Assembly (NCBI RefSeq): GCF_004684805.1
Contig: NZ_SRID01000015.1
Span: forward strand, 1 to 43,805
Origin: Streptomyces palmae
GTDB lineage: Bacteria > Actinomycetota > Actinomycetes > Streptomycetales > Streptomycetaceae
Direction of reading: 5' to 3'
Length of the DNA stretch: 43,805 nt
The position numbers and the translations under genes are program-made. The notes beneath the pieces were generated by a model. It was not told the origin of the DNA and did no database searches. It worked only from the letters and a program-made list of their open reading frames with translations. The number at the start of each line of letters is the position of its first letter. Position 1 is the stretch's first letter. This document shows positions 26,482 to 33,829 of the stretch, in pieces.

Positions 26482-26660
26482 CTACGGAACGTCTCGCCGT
26501 GCGCGTCTGCGGCGGCCGTCTTGGGCCACCAGGGGGTGGGCACGCTCGTTGTTGCGGTGGGAGGCGGCGACGGCCAGGACCTCGGGCATGGGAGCGGGGT
26601 AGATGCACTCGCCGTCGCTGTCGACCTTGCCGTTGCCGTCGAGTCGCGGGCGGGTACGTG
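26482..26660 (-). pseudogene. Internally deleted mycP remnant
   Basis: Three short blocks of the main MycP are fused in one frame: RLDGNGKVDSDGECIYP from its mature N-terminus, PEVLAVAASHRNNERA from the middle of its protease domain, and LVAQDGRRRRARRDVP, its C-terminus, ending at the equivalent TAG. Two deletions removed the Asp, His and Ser active-site regions. The first junction coincides with a 10-nt sequence (GCACCTACCC) present at both places in the intact gene. No start codon or function is likely. Positions 26661-26801 hold nothing I recognise. Confidence 0.75.
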
Positions 26661-26801
26661 ATCGGTGCGCAGCACCGGGAGTTGGCAGAGTCTTCCCCGC
26701 GCACGGCTGAAGGCAGTGAAACTCCCGAGACATACGGGCATGCTCACCTCAGAAGTGCAGTAGCGCGGACCACCGACAGATCCAGGTCGCTCGATCGCCA
26801 A

Positions 26802-28034
26802 TCAATGGCGGCGCCGCCGTGCGAGCATCAGGCCCACCGCCCCGATCGACACCACGGCAGCCACACCGACCCCTATCCAGACAGCCTTGCCGTCACCATC
26901 CGAATCGTCTTTGGCGGCGGCGTGACTCGGTGCGGGCGCGGGAGACTTCGGCTGCGGGCTCGAAGTGGGCTGAGCGCTTTCACCAGTCGACGCACTCGCC
27001 GACGGCGCCGGGTGGTTCGCTCCCTCTCGGGCCAGGAGCGGGTTGACGTCGGCGGGGCCGGGATCGCCCTTGCCCTCAAGGAGAGCCAAACGCGGGCGGA
27101 CGGCGCCATAGCCGACGTAGTCGCTCGGCACGTCGCCCCAGTCCGGCCTGCCCGCCGTCTGCATCATGACCCGAAGCACCTGGTAGTTGGTCCACTTCGG
27201 GTGCTTGGCCCAGATGAGAGCCGCGGATGCGGATGCGAGAGCGGTGGCTTGACTGGTCCCCCAGGCGATGCAGTTCCCTTGTGTCTTCGTGCAGTATTCC
27301 GGGATGTCTTGTCCAGGAGCTGCCAGTGCGACCTGGTCTCCGTGATTAGAAAACTTCGAAACCTGCACAGAACGGTCGACTGAGGCAACCCCAACGACTC
27401 CCGGGAGAGCGGCAGGAAATTCTATCGGGTTCCCCTTCTCTCCGTCATTTCCCACACCTGCGAAGATAAGCACACCTTTACGTAGCGCATAGTCCACGGC
27501 ACGTTGTGTCGCGGGAAAAGAGGACGGAGTGCCAGCAGAAGCGACAGAGATGTTGATCACCTTCGCCCCACCATCGACAGCGTATCGAATGGCACGAGAA
27601 ATATTGGAATCTCCGAACCCTACGCCTTTATCTACCGGAATCTTAATCGGCAGAATGCTGGCTTCGGGCGCCAGCCCCTGAATGCCCCCGCCCTCCCCTG
27701 AACCAGCGACAAGAGCTGCCATGTTGGTGCCATGGCCGGAAGTGTCCCGATGTGCACCCGTTGGTGCCTCCGTAAAGTCTTTACCCGGCAACACCTTGCC
27801 TCGGAGTTCGGGAAGCGAGTCCCTAACCCCGGTATCCACCACCGCAACAGTGACGCCTTGACCTTTGCTTACTTTCCACATTTGGGGAGCTTGCATGGTT
27901 TCGAGGTACCACTGATGTGATCGGATATCCTCTGCTGATGCCTCGGGGGCCAATCCACCGAAGATCAGGGATGTTGCGCCGAGAACAGCAATACCCGCCC
28001 CAACTCCCCACCCAAGACGACCCGCACGAGGCAT
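26802..28034 (-). CDS. Mycosin-type subtilisin protease of cassette A
   Basis: This 410-aa S8 peptidase has a signal-like hydrophobic segment (about 9-29), Asp67 (VAVVDTGV), His101 (GHGTNMA), oxyanion Asn196 and Ser261 (GTSQATA), a Pro/Ser linker and a C-terminal transmembrane helix followed by basic residues. It is closest to the cassette B mycosin (shared SHQWYL, WKVSKG and HPxWTNxQVLRVMMQTAG) and clearly more distant from the main MycP. The ATG has AAGGAG 12 nt upstream and lies 28 bp after the WxG protein. Parts of the gene (27400-27700) are noticeably A/T-richer than the ecc genes. Confidence 0.88.
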   Translation of the reverse strand: MPRAGRLGWGVGAGIAVLGATSLIFGGLAPEASAEDIRSHQWYLETMQAPQMWKVSKGQGVTVAVVDTGVRDSLPELRGKVLPGKDFTEAPTGAHRDTSGHGTNMAALVAGSGEGGGIQGLAPEASILPIKIPVDKGVGFGDSNISRAIRYAVDGGAKVINISVASAGTPSSFPATQRAVDYALRKGVLIFAGVGNDGEKGNPIEFPAALPGVVGVASVDRSVQVSKFSNHGDQVALAAPGQDIPEYCTKTQGNCIAWGTSQATALASASAALIWAKHPKWTNYQVLRVMMQTAGRPDWGDVPSDYVGYGAVRPRLALLEGKGDPGPADVNPLLAREGANHPAPSASASTGESAQPTSSPQPKSPAPAPSHAAAKDDSDGDGKAVWIGVGVAAVVSIGAVGLMLARRRRH

Positions 28035-28062
28035 AAGACAGCAGACTCCTTAGATATCCTAG

Positions 28063-29862
28063 TTATTGGATGGTGGGCGGAATGGTGTTCCTCTCACCGC
28101 CGTCACCCACTTTCCCCTCGCCCTCCGACGCCTGACAACGCGAAAGAGCGTCGTTCCCTCGCGTGAGCCCTGTACCACCCGGTGTGAATTCAGCCCTCCC
28201 GCCACGCGGGGTACGAAGCCCACCTGTCACCCCGCCAGGTTCCGAGCTCAGGCGTCTCCCCACTGTGGCGTCAGGGGATGCCTTCGGACCAGAACCGATA
28301 ACGTTCGCCCCAGGCGTGGCCGCGCTGCGCGGCGAAGTCGCTGGCTCTTCGCCCACCACGGTTCCCTGAGGAAGGCGCGGTTGGGACACCGGCGCAGCAC
28401 TGGATGGAGCACCGAATACATGGCGCGGTTCTGAAGACAGCCGCCCAGCAGTCGCATGGGGACCCTGACCAGGAGGACGGACACCAGGAGTGTGCTGCAT
28501 GGGCCCCACAGGACCCCGCCCCGGACCAGCCACAGGCCGTTCCTCGCCGAACGCTCTCCCTTGAGGAAGACGCTGATCGGATACCGGCCCGGTGTCCCGC
28601 GGAGCCCCGATGGTGCGGCGGGGTTCCGATACCAGCCGCCTGGCAGCCATATTGGGGCTCTGGCCGGGAGGACGGACACCAGGAGCATGCTGCATGGGCC
28701 CCATAGGACCTCGCCCCGGACCAGCCACAGGCCGCTCTTCACCAACCACCCTCCCTTGCGGGATTCGCGGTGTGGCAGGTTGTCCGTTCGGCCGGGCACG
28801 CTGAGGCCCGTAGATTCCATCGCTTGGGCTGACCCGAGGAGGGTTCATCCCTGTTCGCGGCGGAAGCGCAGGGCCTTGAGGGCTTCCCACGACAGGCCCC
28901 TGACTCGGCCCGCTGGGCCTGTTGGTCGGCATGCCGGGCAGAGGGGTGCCGGGCCTCATCGGCCCAGGCTCACCAGGACGCTTGGCGGGACCGGAGCCAG
29001 GCGCGGTCGGCAAGGGTCCAACCGGACCAACTGGGACTGGCGCCTGGGGCACACGTGAGGTATCAGGCAGCCCCGGAGGCATCGGCCTGGTCTCTGTGGG
29101 TGGTGCCGGCGGAAGCGTGACTGTGGAGTCGAGGTCGGTTCCCCTGGCCTGCTCGGGCGCAGAGGGAACGCTGCCTACATGACCAGGCGTGCCGGGGTCG
29201 AACGGGGGAATGTCGTCCATTTGTGGAAGGCTGACAGATCCTGCGTGGGCAGGATTTCCACTTGGACCGGCAGTGGGGGTTACGGCATGAGAAACGATGG
29301 TCGGTGCTGCCAGACCTGAGTTGGTGCCGCCACCAGAAGATGTAGAACTACCGTACGATTGCTCGCCGCCTGCGATTGAATTCCCGATTTCCGGCAGCGG
29401 AGGGAAGTTCGGCTCCTTGAGTTTGGCGATATCTCCCTGTGCAGTGGCATAGGAGGAACTAACCGTCTCGAGAGCAGCGATTGCTTGCTGGTTCCCTCCT
29501 GGCTTCGTCCGTTTCGCGTCCTCTTCCGGGTCGACCATGCACAGGGCTGGTGGCATTTGAGACTTACCTTTTGCCAGCCCGTCTCCGGCCACACCCAGTG
29601 CATTGCACACACCGGTCGTATATTCGGCTAGGACCAGAGTCTGCTTAGCCATCTCTCCGACCCACCCACGAAATGCTTCAGCGCCTTGCCCTTCCCAACG
29701 GGCTTTGTCGGCATGGGCTTTCATTTCTTCGCTGATGCTCTGGATGTCGCCGGCCGCTAGAGTCAGTGCGGCACAGGCGGCAACGATTGATCCTGGGTCT
29801 GCCCCCGCAATCATCTCGTAGAGTTTTTCGTGGGACATCTGGTCGAACTGACCGTCTCCCAT
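28063..29862 (-). CDS. PPE-like WxG protein with 65-residue C-terminal repeats (cassette A)
   Basis: The product is 599 aa. The N-terminal helical domain contains WEG at 56-58 (ARWEGQGAEAFRGWV). A Pro/Ser/Gly linker follows (about 170-360). From residue 366 a 65-residue unit occurs twice almost unchanged and a third time in diverged form, ending in a tail shared with the cassette B paralogue (GRxEFTxGGxGLxRGN). There is no signal peptide or membrane segment. GAGGGGAGGG precedes the ATG. The gene lies 14 bp after its YxxxD partner and 28 bp before its mycosin. Export as a pair is inference from motifs and order. Confidence 0.8.
   Translation of the reverse strand: MGDGQFDQMSHEKLYEMIAGADPGSIVAACAALTLAAGDIQSISEEMKAHADKARWEGQGAEAFRGWVGEMAKQTLVLAEYTTGVCNALGVAGDGLAKGKSQMPPALCMVDPEEDAKRTKPGGNQQAIAALETVSSSYATAQGDIAKLKEPNFPPLPEIGNSIAGGEQSYGSSTSSGGGTNSGLAAPTIVSHAVTPTAGPSGNPAHAGSVSLPQMDDIPPFDPGTPGHVGSVPSAPEQARGTDLDSTVTLPPAPPTETRPMPPGLPDTSRVPQAPVPVGPVGPLPTAPGSGPAKRPGEPGPMRPGTPLPGMPTNRPSGPSQGPVVGSPQGPALPPRTGMNPPRVSPSDGIYGPQRARPNGQPATPRIPQGRVVGEERPVAGPGRGPMGPMQHAPGVRPPGQSPNMAARRLVSEPRRTIGAPRDTGPVSDQRLPQGRAFGEERPVAGPGRGPVGPMQHTPGVRPPGQGPHATAGRLSSEPRHVFGAPSSAAPVSQPRLPQGTVVGEEPATSPRSAATPGANVIGSGPKASPDATVGRRLSSEPGGVTGGLRTPRGGRAEFTPGGTGLTRGNDALSRCQASEGEGKVGDGGERNTIPPTIQ
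28195..28767 (-). repeat. 195-bp coding tandem repeat
   Basis: Units at 28573-28767 and 28378-28572 are close copies with 195-bp period; 28195-28377 is a diverged, shortened third unit. Each encodes R[IL]PQGxxxGEE near the start and a GRLxSEP-like block near residue 44. The high similarity of the first two units indicates a recent duplication inside the gene. Confidence 0.8.
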
Positions 29863-29876
29863 TTTTCCCTCCCCTC

Positions 29877-30353
29877 TCAGAGTTGGCTGCCGCCGGAGTT
29901 GTTGCCGCTACCCTTGCCTCGCTCAGGGGAATCCTGCCCGTGACTGTTTCCCTCGTCCTCGGGCTTGCGGTAGTGCTCCCGGGCGCGCTTCTCAAGTTCG
30001 CGAAGTCGCGCAGCCAGGTCGTCGTCGATGGAGTCGTAGCCCCGCTCGGCGATCTTGGCGGCAATGCCCATGGCCTCGATCCGGTCACCCAGGAACTGAG
30101 ACAATTCCTCCAGGCGCAGGCGCACCTTGTCGTAGTGCTCGGCCATGCTCTTTGCCGCGGCGAAGTCCTTGCCGTACGCATGCTGTGGAATCGTCTGATG
30201 GCTGATGTTCTTCTTTGACGCCGCAGACTCCTGAAGCGCCGTCAGGACCGTATCGATACGCCCCTTGAACTTACTCAGCGTCTCGGCTTCCTTGACCAGG
30301 CTGCTTCCGAAAGTGGGTGGCGTAGAACCTGCGTCGTCTTTCGGCTGCCCCAC
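29877..30353 (-). CDS. PE-like helical protein with YxxxD motif (cassette A)
   Basis: The product is 158 aa, helical to about residue 130, with a hydrophilic Ser/Gly/Asn tail. YDSID at 106-110 fits YxxxD and follows the helix LEELSQFLGDRIEAMGIAAK. It is a paralogue of the protein at 25877-26362. The GTG start has GGGAGGG 6 nt upstream and lies within the second copy of the 178-bp repeat. The WxG partner begins 14 bp after its stop. No family name is known to me. Confidence 0.75.
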   Translation of the reverse strand: MGQPKDDAGSTPPTFGSSLVKEAETLSKFKGRIDTVLTALQESAASKKNISHQTIPQHAYGKDFAAAKSMAEHYDKVRLRLEELSQFLGDRIEAMGIAAKIAERGYDSIDDDLAARLRELEKRAREHYRKPEDEGNSHGQDSPERGKGSGNNSGGSQL

Positions 30354-30375
30354 TCTTAGCCCTCCCCGTGTAGCG

Positions 30376-30424
30376 CACCCGCGCCTGCGGGTGTCACTGT
30401 ACCCACCACTCTTTCACGCCCCAA
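30376..30424 (-). promoter_or_regulatory. Promoter and palindrome of cassette A
   Basis: TTGGGG (30419-30424), 17 nt, TACAGT (30396-30401) on the minus strand, with CACCCGC-GCCT-GCGGGTG (30376-30393) over the predicted start point. It is identical in these elements to the cassette B promoter, so both cassettes are probably controlled together. Confidence 0.6.
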
Positions 30425-30441
30425 CCACAAAGTGGCCAGGG

Positions 30442-30469
30442 CTTGTTGACAGGTCTGTAACAAGACCTG
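30442..30469. repeat. Overlapping inverted repeats after mycP
   Basis: CTTGTT (30442-30447)/AACAAG (30459-30464) and CAGGTCT (30450-30456)/AGACCTG (30463-30469) overlap and exclude each other. They sit 3 nt after the mycP stop and may form a weak terminator or a binding site. Confidence 0.5.
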
Positions 30470-30472
30470 CCG

Positions 30473-31858
30473 CTACGGAACGTCTCGTCGTGCGCGTCTG
30501 CGGCGGCCGTCTCGGGCCACCAGGGTCGTGCCCGTGATGACGGCGGCGGTGGCGATCACCCCGCCCAGAGCGTAGGTCGCATAGCGCTCTCGGCGCTGCT
30601 GGGGAGTCTCGCCGATGATCAGGGGCTGGGCCGCGGGAGCGGCGATGTCGCGGTGTGCTGTGCCGGCGGTGGGCTTGTCGATGGGGTGGTCGTCCTCGGT
30701 CATGGCGCGGACCGGGTCCACCACGCCCCATCCGACGTAGCGATCGCGGCCGTTCACACCGCGTTCGGCGGTCTGCTCGATCTGGGCGACGACCTGGTGC
30801 TGCTTCCAGTCGGGGTGCTTGGCCCGGATGAGGGCCGCGAGGCCGGCGACGTAGGGGGTCGAGAAGCTGGTCCCGTTGTCCACGCACTGGCCGTACTTGG
30901 GCACCGTGGAGACCATTTCGACACCGGGCGCCGCCACTCCGACGAAGTCACCGCTCTGCGAGAAGTAGGCGCGTTCGTTGTTGCGGTCGGAGGCGGCGAC
31001 GGCCAGGACCCCGGGGATGGAGGCGGGGTAGGTGCGCTTGGACTTGCCGTCCGCCCCATCGTTGCCGGCCGCGGCCACCACCACGACATCGTGGTCGAGG
31101 GCGTACCGGACGGCGGCTTCCAGGACGACCGAGGGGCGGGCGCCCACCGTGTCCTGGGAGATGTTGATGACCTTGGCACCCTCCTCGACGGCCTTGTGGA
31201 TGGCCTGGGCCATGGTCTGGGGCGTGCCGTTGCCCTTGTCGTCGCTCTGCTTGAGCGGAATGATCTGCGCCTCGGGGGCCAGGCCGACGAACCCGGTGCC
31301 AGGGTTGGGGCGGGCGGCGATGATGCCGGCGACCTTGGTGCCGTGGCCCACGGTGTCGTCCGTACCGTCCCTGGGCGGGGGCGGCGGAGGGGGCGGCTGC
31401 TGCTTCTCCTTCTTGCCCTTCTGGTCCTTCTCGTCCTTGGCGTCCGCCTCACCGGTGTCCTGCGGCGGAGGCTGGTCGGACTTGTCGGCGGGCAGGTAGT
31501 CCATTCCACTGGAGGCGTCGACAGCCGACTTGAGCTGCGGGTTGTCGTTGTCCACCCCGCTGTCGATGACCGCGACCCGCACCGGGCGGCCCTGGGGGTC
31601 GCGCCCCTTGGTGTCCCGCCACAGCTGGTCGAGCACCAGGCGTTGAAGCGCCCACGGGGTGCCCTTGATCTGCTTTTTCATCGGGTAGGTGCACTCGCCG
31701 TTGCCGTCGATCTCGCCGTCGCCGTCGAGTCGCGGGCCGGGGTGCGTGAGGTCGGGGCCGGCGGGCGCGGCGTGGGCGGCTTGGCCGGCACCCGCTGTCG
31801 CGGTCAGGGCGAGGAGGGCGGCCGCCGCCAGCCCGCCGCCCAGCTTGGTACGCGGCAC
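30473..31858 (-). CDS. mycP: Type VII secretion mycosin protease (core)
   Basis: MycP is the membrane-anchored subtilisin that stabilises the ESX complex and can cleave substrates. The product is 461 aa: signal peptide (cleavage near AHA-AP, residue 30), an N-terminal extension with ECTYP, Asp99 (VAVIDSGVD), a Lys/Pro loop (about 122-166, including eight prolines), His172, Asn266, Ser331 (GTSFSTP) and a C-terminal transmembrane helix. I prefer the GTG at 31858, with GGGGGAAGG upstream and a proper signal peptide; an ATG at 31951 would add 31 residues. It follows eccB closely, forming the eccB-mycP unit. Confidence 0.93.
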   Translation of the reverse strand: MPRTKLGGGLAAAALLALTATAGAGQAAHAAPAGPDLTHPGPRLDGDGEIDGNGECTYPMKKQIKGTPWALQRLVLDQLWRDTKGRDPQGRPVRVAVIDSGVDNDNPQLKSAVDASSGMDYLPADKSDQPPPQDTGEADAKDEKDQKGKKEKQQPPPPPPPPRDGTDDTVGHGTKVAGIIAARPNPGTGFVGLAPEAQIIPLKQSDDKGNGTPQTMAQAIHKAVEEGAKVINISQDTVGARPSVVLEAAVRYALDHDVVVVAAAGNDGADGKSKRTYPASIPGVLAVAASDRNNERAYFSQSGDFVGVAAPGVEMVSTVPKYGQCVDNGTSFSTPYVAGLAALIRAKHPDWKQHQVVAQIEQTAERGVNGRDRYVGWGVVDPVRAMTEDDHPIDKPTAGTAHRDIAAPAAQPLIIGETPQQRRERYATYALGGVIATAAVITGTTLVARDGRRRRARRDVP

Positions 31859-31969
31859 TGCCTTCCCCCGCTTCGTGGTCCGTTGGATCCGTTGCTGCGT
31901 CGTCGTCGGTTCCGGCGCGAATGCCGGCGGCCCTACCGTCCCCCGTGTCATGGTCGTCTCGTCCCGGCT

Positions 31970-33520
31970 CTAGGAGCCCTGCGGCTGCCGGGCGCTGTTG
32001 GTGTCCAGTCGCGGTCCGATCGGCAGGAACTGGGACCAGTTGGCCGGGATGGGCGCCAGGGGCACACCGTCGTAGCCCAGCCGCTTCTGGGCCTTGTTGG
32101 CCTCCTGTCCGCCCTGCTGCTTCTTGTCCTCGTCCCCACCGATCTTCGACTTGTCGGTGCTGCTGTCGTTGTTGGCCTGGACCTGGTAGCGCAGGCCGGT
32201 GTCGGTGACCAGGAACACCAGACCGGTCTTGGTCGAGCTGCCGGTGATCTGGCGGTAGAGCAGACCGCTGCCGGGGGTGACGTACGCGCTGGTGGCGCCG
32301 TCCACGATGGTGGCCGGGTAGTCGCGGCCGGCCCAGGTGCCCAGTTTGGGCGTGCCGTCGCCGCTGACCCCGTCGAGGATGCTGCAGACGGTGTCCTTGG
32401 CGGCGCTGTCCTGGGTGGTCTCCACGGAGTTGGCCTGCCGCGGGGCCTGGGTGGGCCAGTTCCGGTCGCCGTAGAAGTCCTTGCTGTCCGGGGTGAAGTC
32501 CGCGTTGTGCACCCGCTCGGGCCTGTTGTTCTGGCCGAGGTCGGCCAACTGGGGGCTGCTGAGCAAGAGTTCCGCGACGAAGTCGGAGACCCGGGCGACC
32601 TTGTGGGGGAGCACGACGTAGTGCTGGGTGCTGGTGCCGGCGGCCGCCACCAGCACCATGCCGACCTTGTTGGCCTTGCCGAGCGCGGGCAGTCCGGCGT
32701 CCGCTCCGATGGTGCCGGGCACCTGCGGGAACTGGACGTCCGTGCCTTCGCGGAGGGTGTTGAGCCAGTCGTCGGTGACGCTTTGCGGCTTGGCCCCGTC
32801 GGCGAAGAGGGTGCGCAGCAGGAGGTTGTACTCGGCTCCGTCCGGCTTGTTCCGGCCGGTGCCGCCGATGCGGTAGCGGGAGCCGTACGGGTCCACGAGG
32901 TAGCGGTCGTCGTGCTTGCCCTGGACGTACAGCACCTGGCTGCCGCGGAGCCGCTCCTTGCCCTGGACCTTGCCGACCTCTCGGTCGGCGAAGAGGAAGA
33001 CGGCCTTCTGGGTGGTCTTGTTGTTGCCGCCGGGCTGTTCGCAGACCGCCCACTTCTTCTTCTTGCCGGCCTCCTCCGCGGAGGGCATGCGGTCCGGGGC
33101 GTAGGGGATGCCCACGGTCGGTCCGCGGGGGATGTCGCCGTTGTCGATCGCCGATTCCTTGACGGTGACCACGCTGGACTTGCTCGGTTCCAGGAGCAGC
33201 TTGGCGGAGGCCAGGTTGAGGACGGGGTGCAGCTGCTTCTTGCCGTCGGTGACGAGCACGACATAGCGGGTGGTGGAGGCGCTGCCCACGATCACATGGG
33301 CCCCGGGCTCGTCCCAGCCCTTGGGTGCGGTCGGGTCGATCATGCCCCAGGCGCCGAATCCGGCGAGCACCAGCGCGCCCACGATCAGACCGGGCAGTAC
33401 GGCGCGGATCGGGCGCGGCGGCCCCTCCTCCGTGTTGGTGGCCGAGGGCTGCAGAAAGGCCGTGACCGTACGCCTCTTCGCGAAGGTGTAGGCGTTGAGC
33501 TCGTCCCTGCGAGATGCCAT
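31970..33520 (-). CDS. eccB: Type VII secretion protein EccB
   Basis: EccB is a core component with one transmembrane helix and a large extracytoplasmic domain. The 516-aa product starts with the family-typical MASRRDELNAYTFAKRR, has its membrane helix at about residues 41-60, and carries a Cys pair (CEQP and CSIL) in the outer domain. GGAGAAG lies 9 nt before the ATG. It heads the minus-strand run eccB-mycP-cassette A-cassette B and is divergent from eccE. Confidence 0.95.
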   Translation of the reverse strand: MASRRDELNAYTFAKRRTVTAFLQPSATNTEEGPPRPIRAVLPGLIVGALVLAGFGAWGMIDPTAPKGWDEPGAHVIVGSASTTRYVVLVTDGKKQLHPVLNLASAKLLLEPSKSSVVTVKESAIDNGDIPRGPTVGIPYAPDRMPSAEEAGKKKKWAVCEQPGGNNKTTQKAVFLFADREVGKVQGKERLRGSQVLYVQGKHDDRYLVDPYGSRYRIGGTGRNKPDGAEYNLLLRTLFADGAKPQSVTDDWLNTLREGTDVQFPQVPGTIGADAGLPALGKANKVGMVLVAAAGTSTQHYVVLPHKVARVSDFVAELLLSSPQLADLGQNNRPERVHNADFTPDSKDFYGDRNWPTQAPRQANSVETTQDSAAKDTVCSILDGVSGDGTPKLGTWAGRDYPATIVDGATSAYVTPGSGLLYRQITGSSTKTGLVFLVTDTGLRYQVQANNDSSTDKSKIGGDEDKKQQGGQEANKAQKRLGYDGVPLAPIPANWSQFLPIGPRLDTNSARQPQGS

Positions 33521-33829
33521 GTGTGAGCCGCTTCTCCCCGTAACTCAGCGTCAACCGTTCGGGCACCGCCGCCCTGGGGCCGACGTCGGCCTGATTATCT
33601 ACTATGCCTCTCACCCGCGTGGTCCATGTGGCGGGGGTACGGGGACGGGGCGGGAGTAAATCCGGCTCTTCAGGGCGAGTTCGCCCACTTTCGGGCACCG
33701 ACCGGAGACGCACCGCCGTCCGATAACGTGACAGCGCGATCAGCTGACCCGTTGCGGCGGGTCGTCGCGGATGACGGGGAGACGCGCGGAAGCGCGGACA
33801 GTCGCGAGAAAAGGACAAGGTGGTCACCG
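33521..33829. promoter_or_regulatory. Divergent eccB/eccE intergenic region
   Basis: No gene is credible here. Leftward, TGGACC and TAGTAG on the minus strand (near 33601-33626, 16-nt spacer) may be the eccB promoter. Rightward, GATAAC near 33722 could be a -10 element. GACCCG/CGGGTC (33746-33751, 33758-33763) is a small perfect hairpin in the eccE leader. All assignments are tentative. Confidence 0.35.

Larger units (their letters stand above)
26357..26534. repeat. 178-bp direct repeat, copy 1
   Basis: This segment matches 30348-30525 over 178 bp without gaps; I count seven mismatches. It runs from the first codons of the YxxxD gene through its promoter into the last codons of a mycP-like frame. 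The two copies are direct repeats exactly 3991 bp apart and bracket cassette A. Confidence 0.9.
30348..30525. repeat. 178-bp direct repeat, copy 2
   Basis: This is the copy in its probable original place: it spans the last codons of intact mycP, the intergenic promoter and the first codons of the YxxxD gene. See copy 1 at 26357-26534 for the comparison. Confidence 0.9.

Noticed and set aside
26357-30525. Cassette A as an insertion sequence or transposon
   Set aside because: No transposase or integrase, no terminal inverted repeats and no short target duplication are visible; homologous recombination explains the 178-bp repeats better.
30653-33526. A 957-codon plus-strand open frame opposite mycP and eccB
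   Set aside because: mycP and eccB have complete family motifs on the minus strand; the plus frame is a composition artefact.
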